Of a stretch of 64,000 bases of DNA, positions 41,344 through 49,525 are shown piece after piece. Source of the DNA: G963667675 sp965197565 (lineage in GTDB: Bacteria > Chloroflexota > Dehalococcoidia > Lucifugimonadales > UBA3495); NCBI GenBank assembly GCA_965197565.1, contig CBDANK010000003.1, positions 124,001 through 188,000 of the forward strand, given 5' to 3'. Position 1 is the first letter of the stretch. Each line of letters opens with the position of its first letter. A program made the position numbers and the translations under genes. The notes below the pieces were generated by a model. The model made no database searches, had not been told where the DNA came from, and worked only from the letters and a program-made list of their open reading frames with translations.

Positions 41344-42351
41344 TCAATACTCCAAGAACATCTGTTGGAGTTGCTGCCGGTCGCTGGTGATAGTGAGGCC
41401 CAGCATCAAGAGGACCCGGGCCTTCTGGGGCGACAGATTGTCAGACACGATGAAACCTTGCTCCTGTTTCTTGGGAGTCATAATCACCCTGCCGGCCGTG
41501 GAACGGGAAGCTAGCACCACCGGCATCCCATCCCGCACCGCCGCTGCCGCCGCCGCAATCTGGGCCGGGGGGCAAGAGCCGCCGCCGGAACCCGCCAGCA
41601 CCATTCCATCGGACCGGTTGTTCCTTACGGCTTCCACCAACATGCCGTCGGCGCCGGCATAGGTGTGCACAATGTCCACCCTGGGCAAGGAGGACAGAGC
41701 GTCCGCCTCAAAGGGGGCGTCAGTGGTGTGCTTGCGTATGGGCAGCCGGTAGAACACCACCTGTCCGTCGGAATCAGCATATCCCAGCAAGCCGAGTTGG
41801 GGGGAATTGAAAGTCTCCACCCGGTAAGTGTTTGTCTTGGTGACGTCTCGGGCACACTGGATCTCGTTGTTGAGCACAGTGAGGACGCCCTTGGCCGAGG
41901 CGTCGGGCCAAGCCGCAATACGGACCGCATCCAGCAAGTTCAGGTCGCCGTCGGTGCTCACTGCTGTGCTCGGCCGCATGGCGCCGGTAACCACCACCGG
42001 CTTGGAAGACTTCACCGTAAGGTGGAGGAAATAGGCCGTCTCTTCCAGTGTCGCAGTCCCGTGGGTAACCGCCACACCGGCAACATCGATCTCGTCACGG
42101 AAAATCTCGTTAATGCGCTGTGATAACAGGAGCCATTCAGGAGGGCCTACCAGGGTGCTTCCTACACTGAACAAGTCCTCGCTGCGCACTGTGGCGACGC
42201 CATTGACCTCGGGTATCCGGTCCAGTGACTGCCGGATAGTCAGGAGACGGCCCAGTTCCGCATACTGTATATAGTCCATACGGTCGGGTCCCACGCCGGC
42301 AATGCTGCCGCCAGTGCCGATAACTCTTACCGCCGGCTTGGCAGTCGACAT
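41344..42351 (-). CDS. L-asparaginase/glutaminase-family protein with altered catalytic motif
   Basis: 335 residues from the ATG at 42351, which has CAGGAGGTAATTGAT just upstream; the longer frame to 42444 is not family-like. The first signature is GTGGSIAG (residues 12-19). The second, normally HGTDTLEET, reads HGTATLEET: the codon is GCG, so the catalytic Asp (E. coli Asp90) is Ala. The catalytic Lys is retained in CARDVTKTN, and VTGAMRPSTAVSTDGDLNL is normal. The protein may be a weak or altered amidohydrolase, or act on another substrate. It precedes the HpcH aldolase. Confidence 0.85.
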   Translation of the reverse strand: MSTAKPAVRVIGTGGSIAGVGPDRMDYIQYAELGRLLTIRQSLDRIPEVNGVATVRSEDLFSVGSTLVGPPEWLLLSQRINEIFRDEIDVAGVAVTHGTATLEETAYFLHLTVKSSKPVVVTGAMRPSTAVSTDGDLNLLDAVRIAAWPDASAKGVLTVLNNEIQCARDVTKTNTYRVETFNSPQLGLLGYADSDGQVVFYRLPIRKHTTDAPFEADALSSLPRVDIVHTYAGADGMLVEAVRNNRSDGMVLAGSGGGSCPPAQIAAAAAAVRDGMPVVLASRSTAGRVIMTPKKQEQGFIVSDNLSPQKARVLLMLGLTITSDRQQLQQMFLEY

Positions 42352-42494
42352 ATCAATTACCTCCTGCACACCCAACAATGGGCCTGTCGAGTCTTCGCTA
42401 TTTTCGTCCTTTGGGGCCTGGGAAGCAACCGGACGGGGAGACACCCGGTAAGCCTGTATAATTGGTCCAGTGGCGTCAAAGAGAGGGAGAGCGG

Positions 42495-43227
42495 GTGCGT
42501 GCTCTGATACTGTCCGACATTCATTCCAATTTAGAGGCCTTGACAGCGGTGATGGACGATGCCGTGTGTCGAGGAGGATTCGAGATGGTCTGGGGCCTGG
42601 GTGATTTGGTGGGGTATGGACCGGACCCCGGAGCCTGTGTGCGCCTGATTCGCCGGCGCCGCGTTCTGTGTGTGGCTGGCAACCACGATCTTGCTGCTGT
42701 GGGAAAGCGGAACGCCGACGACTTCAATTACGCCGCCAAAGCGGCCATCCGGTGGACCTCCGGCCAGCTTTCGGACGAGGAAACCGATTTTCTGGCCAAT
42801 CTGCCCAGTGTCGTCACCGCTCCACCATTCACTTTGGTCCACGGCAGCCTGCGGGCGCCCTGTGGACGAATACCTTCTGGGGCAGGACTCCGCCCAGGCT
42901 ACTCTGGACCTAATGCAGACCCCATTCTGCTTGGTGGGCCACTCCCATATCCCCTTTATCTGCCGCGAGAACGCAGGCTCGCCCACCTTCTTCGAGTTTA
43001 TCGAGGACGAAGTTTACTCCTTAGGGGAAGAGCGTTTGATAATCAACCCAGGGGGCGTGGGCCAACCTCGTGACCGGGACCCGCGCCCCAGCTACGCTAT
43101 TTACGACGGCGCGGCAAACACCATCCAGCGGCATCGGGTAACTTACAGCATCAAAACCACCCAAGCGAAGATGCGCAAGGCCAATCTGCCTGAGCATTTG
43201 ATCGAACGCCTGAACCGCGGGGTCTAG
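42495..43227 (+). pseudogene. YfcE/MJ0936-like metallophosphoesterase, frameshifted
   Basis: The N-terminal part starts at GTG 42495 after GAGAGGGAG and reads RALILSDIHSNLEAL, VWGLGDLVGYGPDP and CVAGNHD, the metal-binding motifs of calcineurin-like phosphoesterases. After VHGSLRAP the frame must shift by +1 to continue with VDEYLLGQDSAQ, CLVGHSHIPF and IINPGGVGQPRD, which complete the domain to about 243 residues. The extra base lies in GCGCCCTGTGG near 42858-42861; deleting one C restores APVDEYLL. Either a recent pseudogene or a sequencing/assembly error. Confidence 0.8.
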
Positions 43228-43246
43228 CGCCTGGGGCAGCGGGCAG

Positions 43247-43552
43247 GAGACCTTTGCGTAACCGGCCGCTCAACTTGTCATTCCAACCGGCCGTCCCTGT
43301 CATTGCTATGAAAATAGCCTATTTTCATCCTCTCATGTGGCCTCCGCAAGGCCATAGTGATTCCGACCGGCTCAACTTGTCATTCCGCCCCCCGCCCCTG
43401 TCATTCCGACCGGAGGGAGGAATCTAAGGCGTTGCGCCAGAGCCGTCGCGTCGGTCCGGCTACAGACCCAGTGCTTGCTGACATAGGTTTGAAATTCCTC
43501 ACGAAGTTTATCCTGAGCGCAGCCGAAGGGCTTCACTTCGTTTCGGAATGAC
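43247..43552. repeat. repeat family A, copy 4 (extended, right end missing)
   Basis: Starts with GAGACCTTTGCGTAACCGG and contains the usual GTCATTCCGACCGGAGGGAGGAATCTAAGGCG and GGTTTGAAATTCCTCACGAAG modules, in the orientation of copy 2. An additional palindrome TGAAAATAGCCTATTTTCA at 43307-43325 is inserted between modules. The GCAAAGGTCTC right end is lacking. The remaining gap to 43676 has no feature besides the tRNA upstream region. Confidence 0.65.
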
Positions 43553-43676
43553 CTGGTTGGGAGCCGGGTGCAAGGCCCTTCTGTCGGGTTGGTTTCACAT
43601 ACGATTGCCCCGGGGCAGTGGAATATAGACCTTGATAGATTCCGGCTTAGACTCTAGAATTTGACACTAGGTGACT

Positions 43677-43752
43677 GGCCCGCTAGCTCAATTGGCAGAG
43701 CAACGGACTCTTAATCCGTAGGTTCTCGGTTCGACCCCGAGGCGGGTCACCA
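43677..43752 (+). tRNA. tRNA-Lys (anticodon CTT)
   Basis: Acceptor GGCCCGC pairs with GCGGGTC (one G-U), the D arm is AGCTC...GAGC, the anticodon loop is CTCTTAA within ACGGA/TCCGT, and the T arm is CTCGG TTCGACC CCGAG. CCA is encoded at 43750-43752. TTGACA at 43661 lies just upstream. Confidence 0.95.
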
Positions 43753-43796
43753 ACTTTTAGCTTCAGATTGAGTGTTACTCTTAAACAGGGAGCCGA

Positions 43797-45087
43797 GTGA
43801 AGCTCGAACTAGAAAGCTTTCAGGTCAAAGGCATCCGTCTTGGCTCCAAGACGGCTTTCTCCGGGGGCATACTCACCATCAACGCCGAGGAGCTATGCCG
43901 GGTCGCCCGCTACGATGACTCTATTGCCGGCGTCAAAGTAGAACTGGTCTCGCCGGGGGAAGAGACTCGTATCATCCACGTATTGGACGCCATTGAACCC
44001 AGGGCGAAGGTACACAGCGACCGGACCGCCTTCCCCGGTTTCTTGGCCCCGGCCCGCACTGTCGGCGGCGGCGTCACCCGCCGCCTGATGGGCATGGCAG
44101 TGTTGCAGTCGGCCCAGCTACCCGAACCCACTGGCGGCATCTTGGAGTTCAACGAGGGCATCATCGACATGAGCGGCCCGGGCGCCGATATGTGCGCCTG
44201 CTCCAACACTCACAATCTGGTGCTGCTGTTTACCCCCGGTTCCGGCGCGACAAACGCCGAGTTCGAAAATGCCATCCGCTTGGGATCAATACGGTCCTCG
44301 CGGTACTTGGTCGAAACCGCGCTGGACGGCTCCTGCCCCGGACGAGACGGAGGAGTTCCAACTGGGTCCCGCCGACCCGGACCTGCCTCGGGTCGCTTAC
44401 GTCGACCAAGTGCAACAGCAAGGATTCTTGGTCCAGACCTTCTTGTACGGGCAACCGGTGGCGTCACTTCCCACCATCCTGCACCCCAACGAGTACTTCG
44501 ACGGGGCGGTGGTCAGCGGCAACTATCGCAACATGATGAAAGTTCCCACCTGGCTGCGTCTCAACCATCCGGTAATACAGGAGTTGTACCGCCGCCACGG
44601 CCGGGACCTAAACTTTGTCGGCGTGATACTGTGCCGCGGACACCACGACGACCACGAACTCAAGGAGAGGAACGGCTACATGGTGGCCAACGTGGCGCGG
44701 ATGTTGGGAGTGCAGGCTGCGGTGATGACCCTGGAGGGCACGGGCAATACCTGGGTCGATTTCATGCAGAGCGTCAAGGCCCTGGAGCAGTCGGGAATCC
44801 GGACCGTCCAGATCGTGCACGAGTTGGGCGGCGTCGAGGGGAAGGATTGGCCCATAATCGACTACGTCCCCGAGGCCGACGCGATTGTCTCCGGCGGCGG
44901 CGCTGACCGGCGGTTTACCGTGCCCGCCATGAAGCGTGTTGTCGGCGGGTCCGAGCTGGTATTCAGCTCCAACGAAGAGTGGGGGCAGCGCCTGGACCCG
45001 GCGGACTGTCTGACCATCAGCGCTCACGAACTATACGCCGGATTCTGGATGATGCAAGCCAACGGCCACACCGCCAGAGACTTCTAA
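43797..45087 (+). pseudogene. GrdE-like (glycine/sarcosine/betaine reductase component B) subunit, frameshifted, pyruvoyl Cys replaced
   Basis: The gene starts at GTG 43797 (after CAGGGAG). The first frame gives KLELESFQVKGIRLG...FNEGIIDMSGPGADMC...NLVLLFTPG, and the second, from about 44340, gives ETEEFQLGPADPDLPRVAYV through RHGRDLNFVGVIL to the end. Together, with a one-base correction, they make about 429 residues, the usual length of GrdE. Deleting one C from the CCCC run at 44336-44339 joins the halves. In GrdE and the sarcosine/betaine homologues the proprotein is cut at a Cys in SGNC to create the pyruvoyl group; here the site reads SGNYRNMMK, so no pyruvoyl can form there. The GrdB-like selenoprotein gene follows 15 bp later. 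Confidence 0.82.
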
Positions 45088-45102
45088 AGCGAGTGAAAGA
45101 CT

Positions 45103-46431
45103 ATGAATAAACCGGTCACCGTTTTGCACTTCGTCAACCAGTTTTTTGGCGGCATCGGAGGGGAAGACCAAGCCGACACAACACCCCAATTCCGGGCCGG
45201 ACCGGTGGGACCCGGAGTGGCCTTGGCCAAACAACTGGGAGACCGGGCTACCGTCGCCGGAACGCTGATTTGCGGCGACAACTACTTTACCGAGCACCAA
45301 GAGGAAGCGATTGCCCGGCTCTTGGAATTGGCCGCCGCCAGCCCCGCCGATGTCTTGGTGGCCGGACCGGCCTTCAATGCGGGCCGCTACGGCGCGGCCT
45401 GCGGCGCCCTGGCCCTGGCCTGGCAGCGCACCGGACGGCCCGCCGTAACCGCGATGAACGTCAACAACCCAGGGGTCGAGCTCTTTTCAAGCGAGCTCTA
45501 CATCGTGGAGACCAGCGGCACCGCCGCTTCGATGAGCGAGGCACTGGCCAAGCTGGCCGACTTGGCAATTAAGCTTGCTCGCGGCGCTGAAATCGGCCCG
45601 GCCAGCGTAGAAGGCTACTTTCCCAGGGGGGTGCGCCGGAATCTGCGAGTGGAACAAGGAGCCCCGGAGCGGGCTGTGGAAATGCTTCTGGAAAAGCTGG
45701 CCGGCCGGCCCTTCCAAACCGAATTGCCGGTCCCCAAGTTCGGCAACGTGCCGCCGGCCCCCCCTGTGGAGCACCTGCCCGGCGCTCTGGTTGCCCTGGT
45801 GACTGAGTCCGGCTTGGTGCCAATGGGAAACCCCGATAGACTGGAGACTTGGAATGCGTCCAAATGGCTAAAGTATCCCATCGGCGGCCTTGACGCTCTC
45901 CGTCCGGGGGACTACGAAGCCTGGCACGGCGGCTGCGACACCGGGGGAACCAATGACCGCCCCGACCGCACCCTGCCTCTTGACGCGGCCCGGCTCCTGG
46001 AAAGAGACGGCTTCATCCGGGGCCTTTACGACCATTACTACGTCACCACCGGAAACATGGCCAATATCGAGACCATGTCCAGAATCGGAGAGGAAGTAGC
46101 CCGTGATATGAAATCTCAAGGCGTGCAGGCGGCAATACTCACCGCTACTTGAGGCACGGGCACGCGTAGCGGAGCTACGCTGGCCAAAGAAATCGAGCGG
46201 GCCGGCATCCCGGTTGTGCTGATCACGGCCCTGATCAGCATCGCCGAGCGCGTCGGCGCCAACCGGATATTCAAGGCCGAGGGGCGGTTCCATCACCCCT
46301 TGGGGGACCTGGCCATGACCCCCGCAGCCGAGTTCCTGTGGCGGACAAACCTGCTGCGGGCCGCTTCACAAATGTTGACACAACCAGTGGACGGCCCAAC
46401 AGTCAGGGGCCTGCCCCAGCTAATCGCCTGA
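45103..46431 (+). CDS. GrdB-like selenoprotein B family reductase subunit, TGA read as selenocysteine
   Basis: 442 codons when the in-frame TGA at 46150-46152 (codon 350) is read as Sec. The N-terminus VLHFVNQFFGGIGGEDQA is the GrdB signature, followed by GTLICGDNYF, AGPAFNAGRYG and GGCDTGGTNDRPDRTLPLDAA. The TGA sits in ILTAT-U-GTGTRSGATLAKEIERAGIPVV, the exact place of Sec in GrdB (usually T-U-GTCTRCGAT). The frame continues without other stops into HHPLGD and ends at a normal TGA at 46431. Classical GrdB has U-x2-C-x2-C; here both downstream Cys are Gly and Ser. The preceding gene is GrdE-like. Function by homology is reductive cleavage of an organic substrate; the true substrate is not known. 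Confidence 0.87.
46153..46185 (+). promoter_or_regulatory. SECIS-like hairpin after the selenocysteine TGA
   Basis: GCGTAGC (46164-46170) and GCTACGC (46174-46180) form a perfect 7-bp stem with loop GGA; outside an internal mismatch, GGC (46159-46161) pairs with GCC (46183-46185). The stem starts 11 nt after the TGA and the G of the apical loop is at +19, as expected for a bacterial SECIS that binds SelB. Confidence 0.75.
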
Positions 46432-46507
46432 TCACCGTCGTCCGCAGACGCCGTTAGTCCAAGGACGATACGGTACTGTATTCTAGCTTATCTATATTAC
46501 TTAGCGT

Positions 46508-46513
46508 TATAAT
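46508..46513 (+). promoter_or_regulatory. -10 element before the zinc-ribbon miniprotein gene
   Basis: A perfect TATAAT lies 36 bases before the ATG at 46549, and the ribosome site TAGGAGCG is in between. No convincing -35 was seen. It suggests the miniprotein has its own promoter, separate from the Grd-like pair. Confidence 0.45.
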
Positions 46514-46548
46514 TAGGCCATCTAATTCGCCATAGGAGCGAGATAAAA

Positions 46549-46800
46549 ATGACCCAGTCACGTCAAGAGACCGTCTCCGCCAAATGCGCCTATTGCCAGG
46601 GGACCGGACAGGTCAATTCCGAAGGATGCAGAGCGTGCGCCGGCCACGGCAGCGTATTGGTTCCCGAGGCCAGGGAGTGCGCTCACTGCGAACCGGCCAG
46701 GGAGTGCGCTCACTGCAAAGGGCAGGGCAAAAAGTCGGCGTATCGATGTAACTTCTGCCGCGGCACCGGTTGGGCCCACGCCCTGCCGTCAAGGGCCTAG
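46549..46800 (+). CDS. DnaJ-type zinc-ribbon miniprotein
   Basis: 83 residues with five Cys-x2-Cys pairs: CAYCQGTG, CRACAGHG, CAHCEPA, CAHCKGQG and CNFCRGTG. Four match the CxxCxGxG repeat of the DnaJ cysteine-rich domain, which binds two zinc ions, but there is no J domain. The third and fourth units come from a direct duplication of about 22 bp (GGCCAGGGAGTGCGCTCACTGC at 46669 and 46699 approximately), leaving an odd number of pairs. It could be a thiol/zinc chaperone for the neighbouring enzymes; this is inference. The 3' end overlaps the convergent LLM gene by 4 bp. Confidence 0.75.
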   Translation: MTQSRQETVSAKCAYCQGTGQVNSEGCRACAGHGSVLVPEARECAHCEPARECAHCKGQGKKSAYRCNFCRGTGWAHALPSRA

Positions 46801-47747
46801 CCCGCAGGGTCCTTGGCCAACTCGGCTATCAAGCGGGTTGTACGGTGTATAGATTCGGCTTGGTCCTCGCCTACCGCAATTGGTGAGATCAACACTTCGC
46901 TGGCTCCGAAAGAGAACATTTCTTTGATTCTCTCGGCCACCCTGGTTTCATCTCCCCAGAAGACAACCGAGTCTACCATTGCGTCACTCCACTCACCCTG
47001 AGCAGCCTCGGGAAACCCGGCGTCTATGAGCATCCGCTGGTAATAAGGCAGCCTGGGGTTGGTCATTTGCTGCTGAACGGCGGCCCGCACCGCAGCAGCG
47101 TCCTCGTGAACACACACCGGAGCGTGAGCAATCAGGGGCGGCACTTGACGGTTGGCCTGTTTCGCCCCCTCTGCCATAGCGGGGAGCGCCACGTCTCGGA
47201 GATAGCCGCCCGGACAGATCCAACTGATTGCCCCGTCGGCTTCGGCTCCACACAGCTCGAAGGAACGACGTTGTAGAGCCGAAGCCATTACCGGCACATC
47301 CAACGGCTCGGCAATTGTCTCGTGGGCTTGGTAAAACTCGCCGTCGAAGTCGACTTTGCCCGTTTGTAGCAGTGCTTTGAGTATCCGCAAATATTCTCTC
47401 AAATGGCCCAGCGGATTGGGCATCCGGATACCCATTGCCCTCATTGTGGGACGGTGGCTGGGGCCGACACCCAGGCGGAAGCGGCCCGGAGCCAGTTGAG
47501 CCACCACTTGTGTCTGTTGCACCATTACCAGGGGATGGCGCGGGAAGGTGGGCACCACCGAGGTCCCAAACTTGATTTTTTGGGTCCGGCCAGCGGCGGC
47601 CGCCATCACAGTTATGCTGTCCAGCCGGGCGCCCCCGGTAGCCATCCACACTGCGGGAATCCCCGCCCCTTCGCTGCGTTCGATCCTTCCCAGGACCTCA
47701 TCAGCGGTGTTGCCGCTTACTGCTACTCCAATCAGCTTGTCACTCAT
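46797..47747 (-). CDS. LLM-class F420-dependent oxidoreductase
   Basis: 316 residues of the luciferase-like monooxygenase fold: GIPAVWMATGGARLDSITVMAAAAGRTQKIKFGTSVVPTFPRHPLVMVQQTQVVAQLAPGRF and RLGVGPSHRPTMRAMGIRMPNPLGHLREYLRILKALL, a pattern typical of the F420-dependent group related to Mer and MSMEG enzymes. VMASALQRRSFELCGAEADGAISW gives the second cofactor-binding segment. With the cof operon at 9-13.5 kb it is a likely user of F420. Substrate unknown. Convergent with the zinc-ribbon gene. Confidence 0.87.
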   Translation of the reverse strand: MSDKLIGVAVSGNTADEVLGRIERSEGAGIPAVWMATGGARLDSITVMAAAAGRTQKIKFGTSVVPTFPRHPLVMVQQTQVVAQLAPGRFRLGVGPSHRPTMRAMGIRMPNPLGHLREYLRILKALLQTGKVDFDGEFYQAHETIAEPLDVPVMASALQRRSFELCGAEADGAISWICPGGYLRDVALPAMAEGAKQANRQVPPLIAHAPVCVHEDAAAVRAAVQQQMTNPRLPYYQRMLIDAGFPEAAQGEWSDAMVDSVVFWGDETRVAERIKEMFSFGASEVLISPIAVGEDQAESIHRTTRLIAELAKDPAG

Positions 47748-48072
47748 CTCTTAGACCCTCCTTCATTTCACGAACCCGCGACTCTCTGACTTCGGGATTG
47801 ATTTGTCGGCCCGTAGATGGGCGGGTGGGAACATAAGGAAGTATAATCCCCGGCGCGGTGCAAAGGAAATGCGCCGGACCAACTTCAACATGGGCATTAT
47901 ACCGGCATAGCAATGGACTTGCCTTGTCATCGGCTTATAGGCGCAGGGCAATCGCATTTGGGCAAAATCGCCCTGATTAGGATATCCTTGTTCGCTGCCG
48001 CGTCACCCTGAACGATAGTGAAGGGTCTAAAATCCCAGCGGTAAGCACGGTTCTGCACGGCGTAACATTTTA

Positions 48073-48216
48073 GGGCCTGTTGACACTACCAATTCCTATA
48101 TAGGGATTGGTAGTCCAGCCTCCCACAAAGGGCGCCTCTACAACCGGCGTGCTACGGGATTCCGTAGGGGCAACCCTTGTGGTTGCCCGGCCCCAGCCAT
48201 TAGCGTCAACAGGCCC
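48073..48216. mobile_element. MITE-like element family C, copy 2 (TA target)
   Basis: 144 bp with the same ends as copy 1 (GGGCCTGTTGAC/GTCAACAGGCCC) and over 90 percent identical inside by eye. TA flanks it at 48071-48072 and 48217-48218. It interrupts another repeat: removing it joins ...AACATTTTA to GATTCCTCCCTCCGG. The rest of the gap 47748-48526 holds repeat fragments and family E copy 1. Confidence 0.85.
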
Positions 48217-48241
48217 TAGATTCCTCCCTCCGGCCAACCCC

Positions 48242-48400
48242 TCATTCCGGACATCCGGCCCCGTACGTCGGTACGGGCCCGGAGTGTCTACGGTAATAGA
48301 GCCTGACTGGCTGATGCCTCTAATGCGATTCCCCTTCCCCGTTTCCACAGGGACAAGCTTCACGGGAATGACGGGGTGTTTACGGCTTTGCAATCGGCCT
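48242..48400. repeat. repeat family E, copy 1
   Basis: CTCATTCCGG...GTACGGGCCCGGAGTGTCTACGGTAATAGAGCCTGACTGGCTGATGCCTCT and CCCCTTCCCCGTTTCCAC...AAGCTTCACGGGAATGACGG...CTTTGCAATCG are almost identical to 49346-49510 in the same orientation. The two copies flank the small ORF pair 48527-49242. Edges are approximate. Confidence 0.75.
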
Positions 48401-48526
48401 CCCCCTTCACTCTAAACTCCTGACACTCGGTCCCTTGCCACGCCGGATGACCACTCTCTACCCTGTTAATAGGCAGCTATTGGCACCCTGCCAAATCTAT
48501 TAAGCCACCGAGGCCCATGGCTCAAA

Positions 48527-48931
48527 ATGGCTCACAATGGCCCTGAAATAAAAAACCCCGCCCTCTCACCACGTTTGCAATCGGCCCTCCCCATACTCGC
48601 CACCGCTACCCTCCGTCGACACTCCGCCCGCCACGCCGGGTGGGCCGACGCACTCTCTGCACGTTGGTCCATAGACCCCTATTCAGCGCCAACTGCCCGA
48701 CTAAGCGCCAGTCCGCCGAGCTCCAGGCTGCCATCCAGAGCTCACCCTTCAATGGTCCTTCACAATCGGCGACTTCCTGAGAATAAAAGACCCCGGAAAT
48801 CTCTCCTGCGCGCCATTCGTGCCTTCCCCAATTTCTCCGTCAAATTCAACGAAATCCAAGAACTCCACACTCAGGTCCAAGCCCTTGAGTCCGCCCTCCC
48901 CCTTTGGACCGCCCAGGAGAAATCCAGATGA
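48527..48931 (+). CDS. hypothetical protein, first gene of a small cassette
   Basis: 134 residues. The N-terminal two thirds are rich in Ser, Pro, Arg and Ala and look poorly ordered. The C-terminal 45 residues (RAIRAFPNFSVKFNEIQELHTQVQALESALPLW) look like a true helical or coiled-coil domain, so an internal start such as the ATG near 48752 is possible. Its stop overlaps the next ATG (ATGA at 48928-48931). No family recognised. The pair lies between two direct repeats. Confidence 0.4.
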   Translation: MAHNGPEIKNPALSPRLQSALPILATATLRRHSARHAGWADALSARWSIDPYSAPTARLSASPPSSRLPSRAHPSMVLHNRRLPENKRPRKSLLRAIRAFPNFSVKFNEIQELHTQVQALESALPLWTAQEKSR

Positions 48932-49242
48932 ACCTTAGCTCTTTGCAAGCCCGCGTCCGCTCCCTTCGCCGGAGATTGGCCCTACCCTACGCCCAGCTCA
49001 TGCTTCAACGCATGGCCGACGATCTCTGCACCCAATGGTCCCGCGCCCAAGCGGAAAAACGGCCCACCCCCTCTCCCCAGGCCTTCGTCGTCCGCGTCGC
49101 CAAGGCAGGTTTCTACCTCTCAACCTTCACCGGCGCCGCCCGCTACCTTGAACGCTGTGCCGCTCTCCGCCAGGAAGCCATCCCGTCCCGCCTCCTTCGC
49201 GCCCTCCTTCCCTGGGCTGCCTATCACCCGGGCCTCACTTGA
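48928..49242 (+). CDS. hypothetical protein, second gene of a small cassette
   Basis: 104 residues, translationally coupled to the preceding ORF through ATGA. It is basic and probably helical throughout (SLQARVRSLRRRLALPYAQLMLQRMADDLCTQW) with a later FVVRVAKAGFYLSTFTGAARYLERCAAL segment. No motif or family recognised. Because it has a normal amino-acid composition and consistent helix pattern it is more likely real than the upstream ORF. Confidence 0.5.
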   Translation: MNLSSLQARVRSLRRRLALPYAQLMLQRMADDLCTQWSRAQAEKRPTPSPQAFVVRVAKAGFYLSTFTGAARYLERCAALRQEAIPSRLLRALLPWAAYHPGLT

Positions 49243-49345
49243 AGATAGCCATTCAAACACCATTACTTGTAACTGTTCAGAGTTGGTAAGCGCACTGACA
49301 GGGAACCGCTCATCCTGAGCGCAGCGCAGCGGAGTCGAAGGACCC

Positions 49346-49510
49346 CTCATTCCGGCGCAGAGCCGGCCCCGTACTCCGATACGGGGCCGGAATCAGGAGT
49401 GTCTACGGTAATAGAACCTGACTGGCTGATGCCTCTCTGGATTCCCCTTCCCCGTTTCCACGGGGACAAGCTTCACGGGAATGACGGAGCGTTCGCGACT
49501 TTGCAATCGT
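49346..49510. repeat. repeat family E, copy 2
   Basis: Same order as copy 1: CTCATTCCGG, CCCCGTACTCCGATACGGGG palindrome, GTGTCTACGGTAATAGAACCTGACTGGCTGATGCCTCT, CCCCTTCCCCGTTTCCACGGGGACAAGCTTCACGGGAATGACGG, then GACTTTGCAATCG. Direct orientation relative to copy 1. Confidence 0.75.
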
Positions 49511-49525
49511 CCTGGCTTATAGGCG

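Noticed and set aside
46150..46152. TGA as the true end of the GrdB-like protein, with 46216-46431 a separate small gene
   Set aside because: The downstream frame is the same, is GrdB-like from the first codon after TGA, and follows a hairpin of SECIS type; a separate gene would start in the middle of a conserved block.
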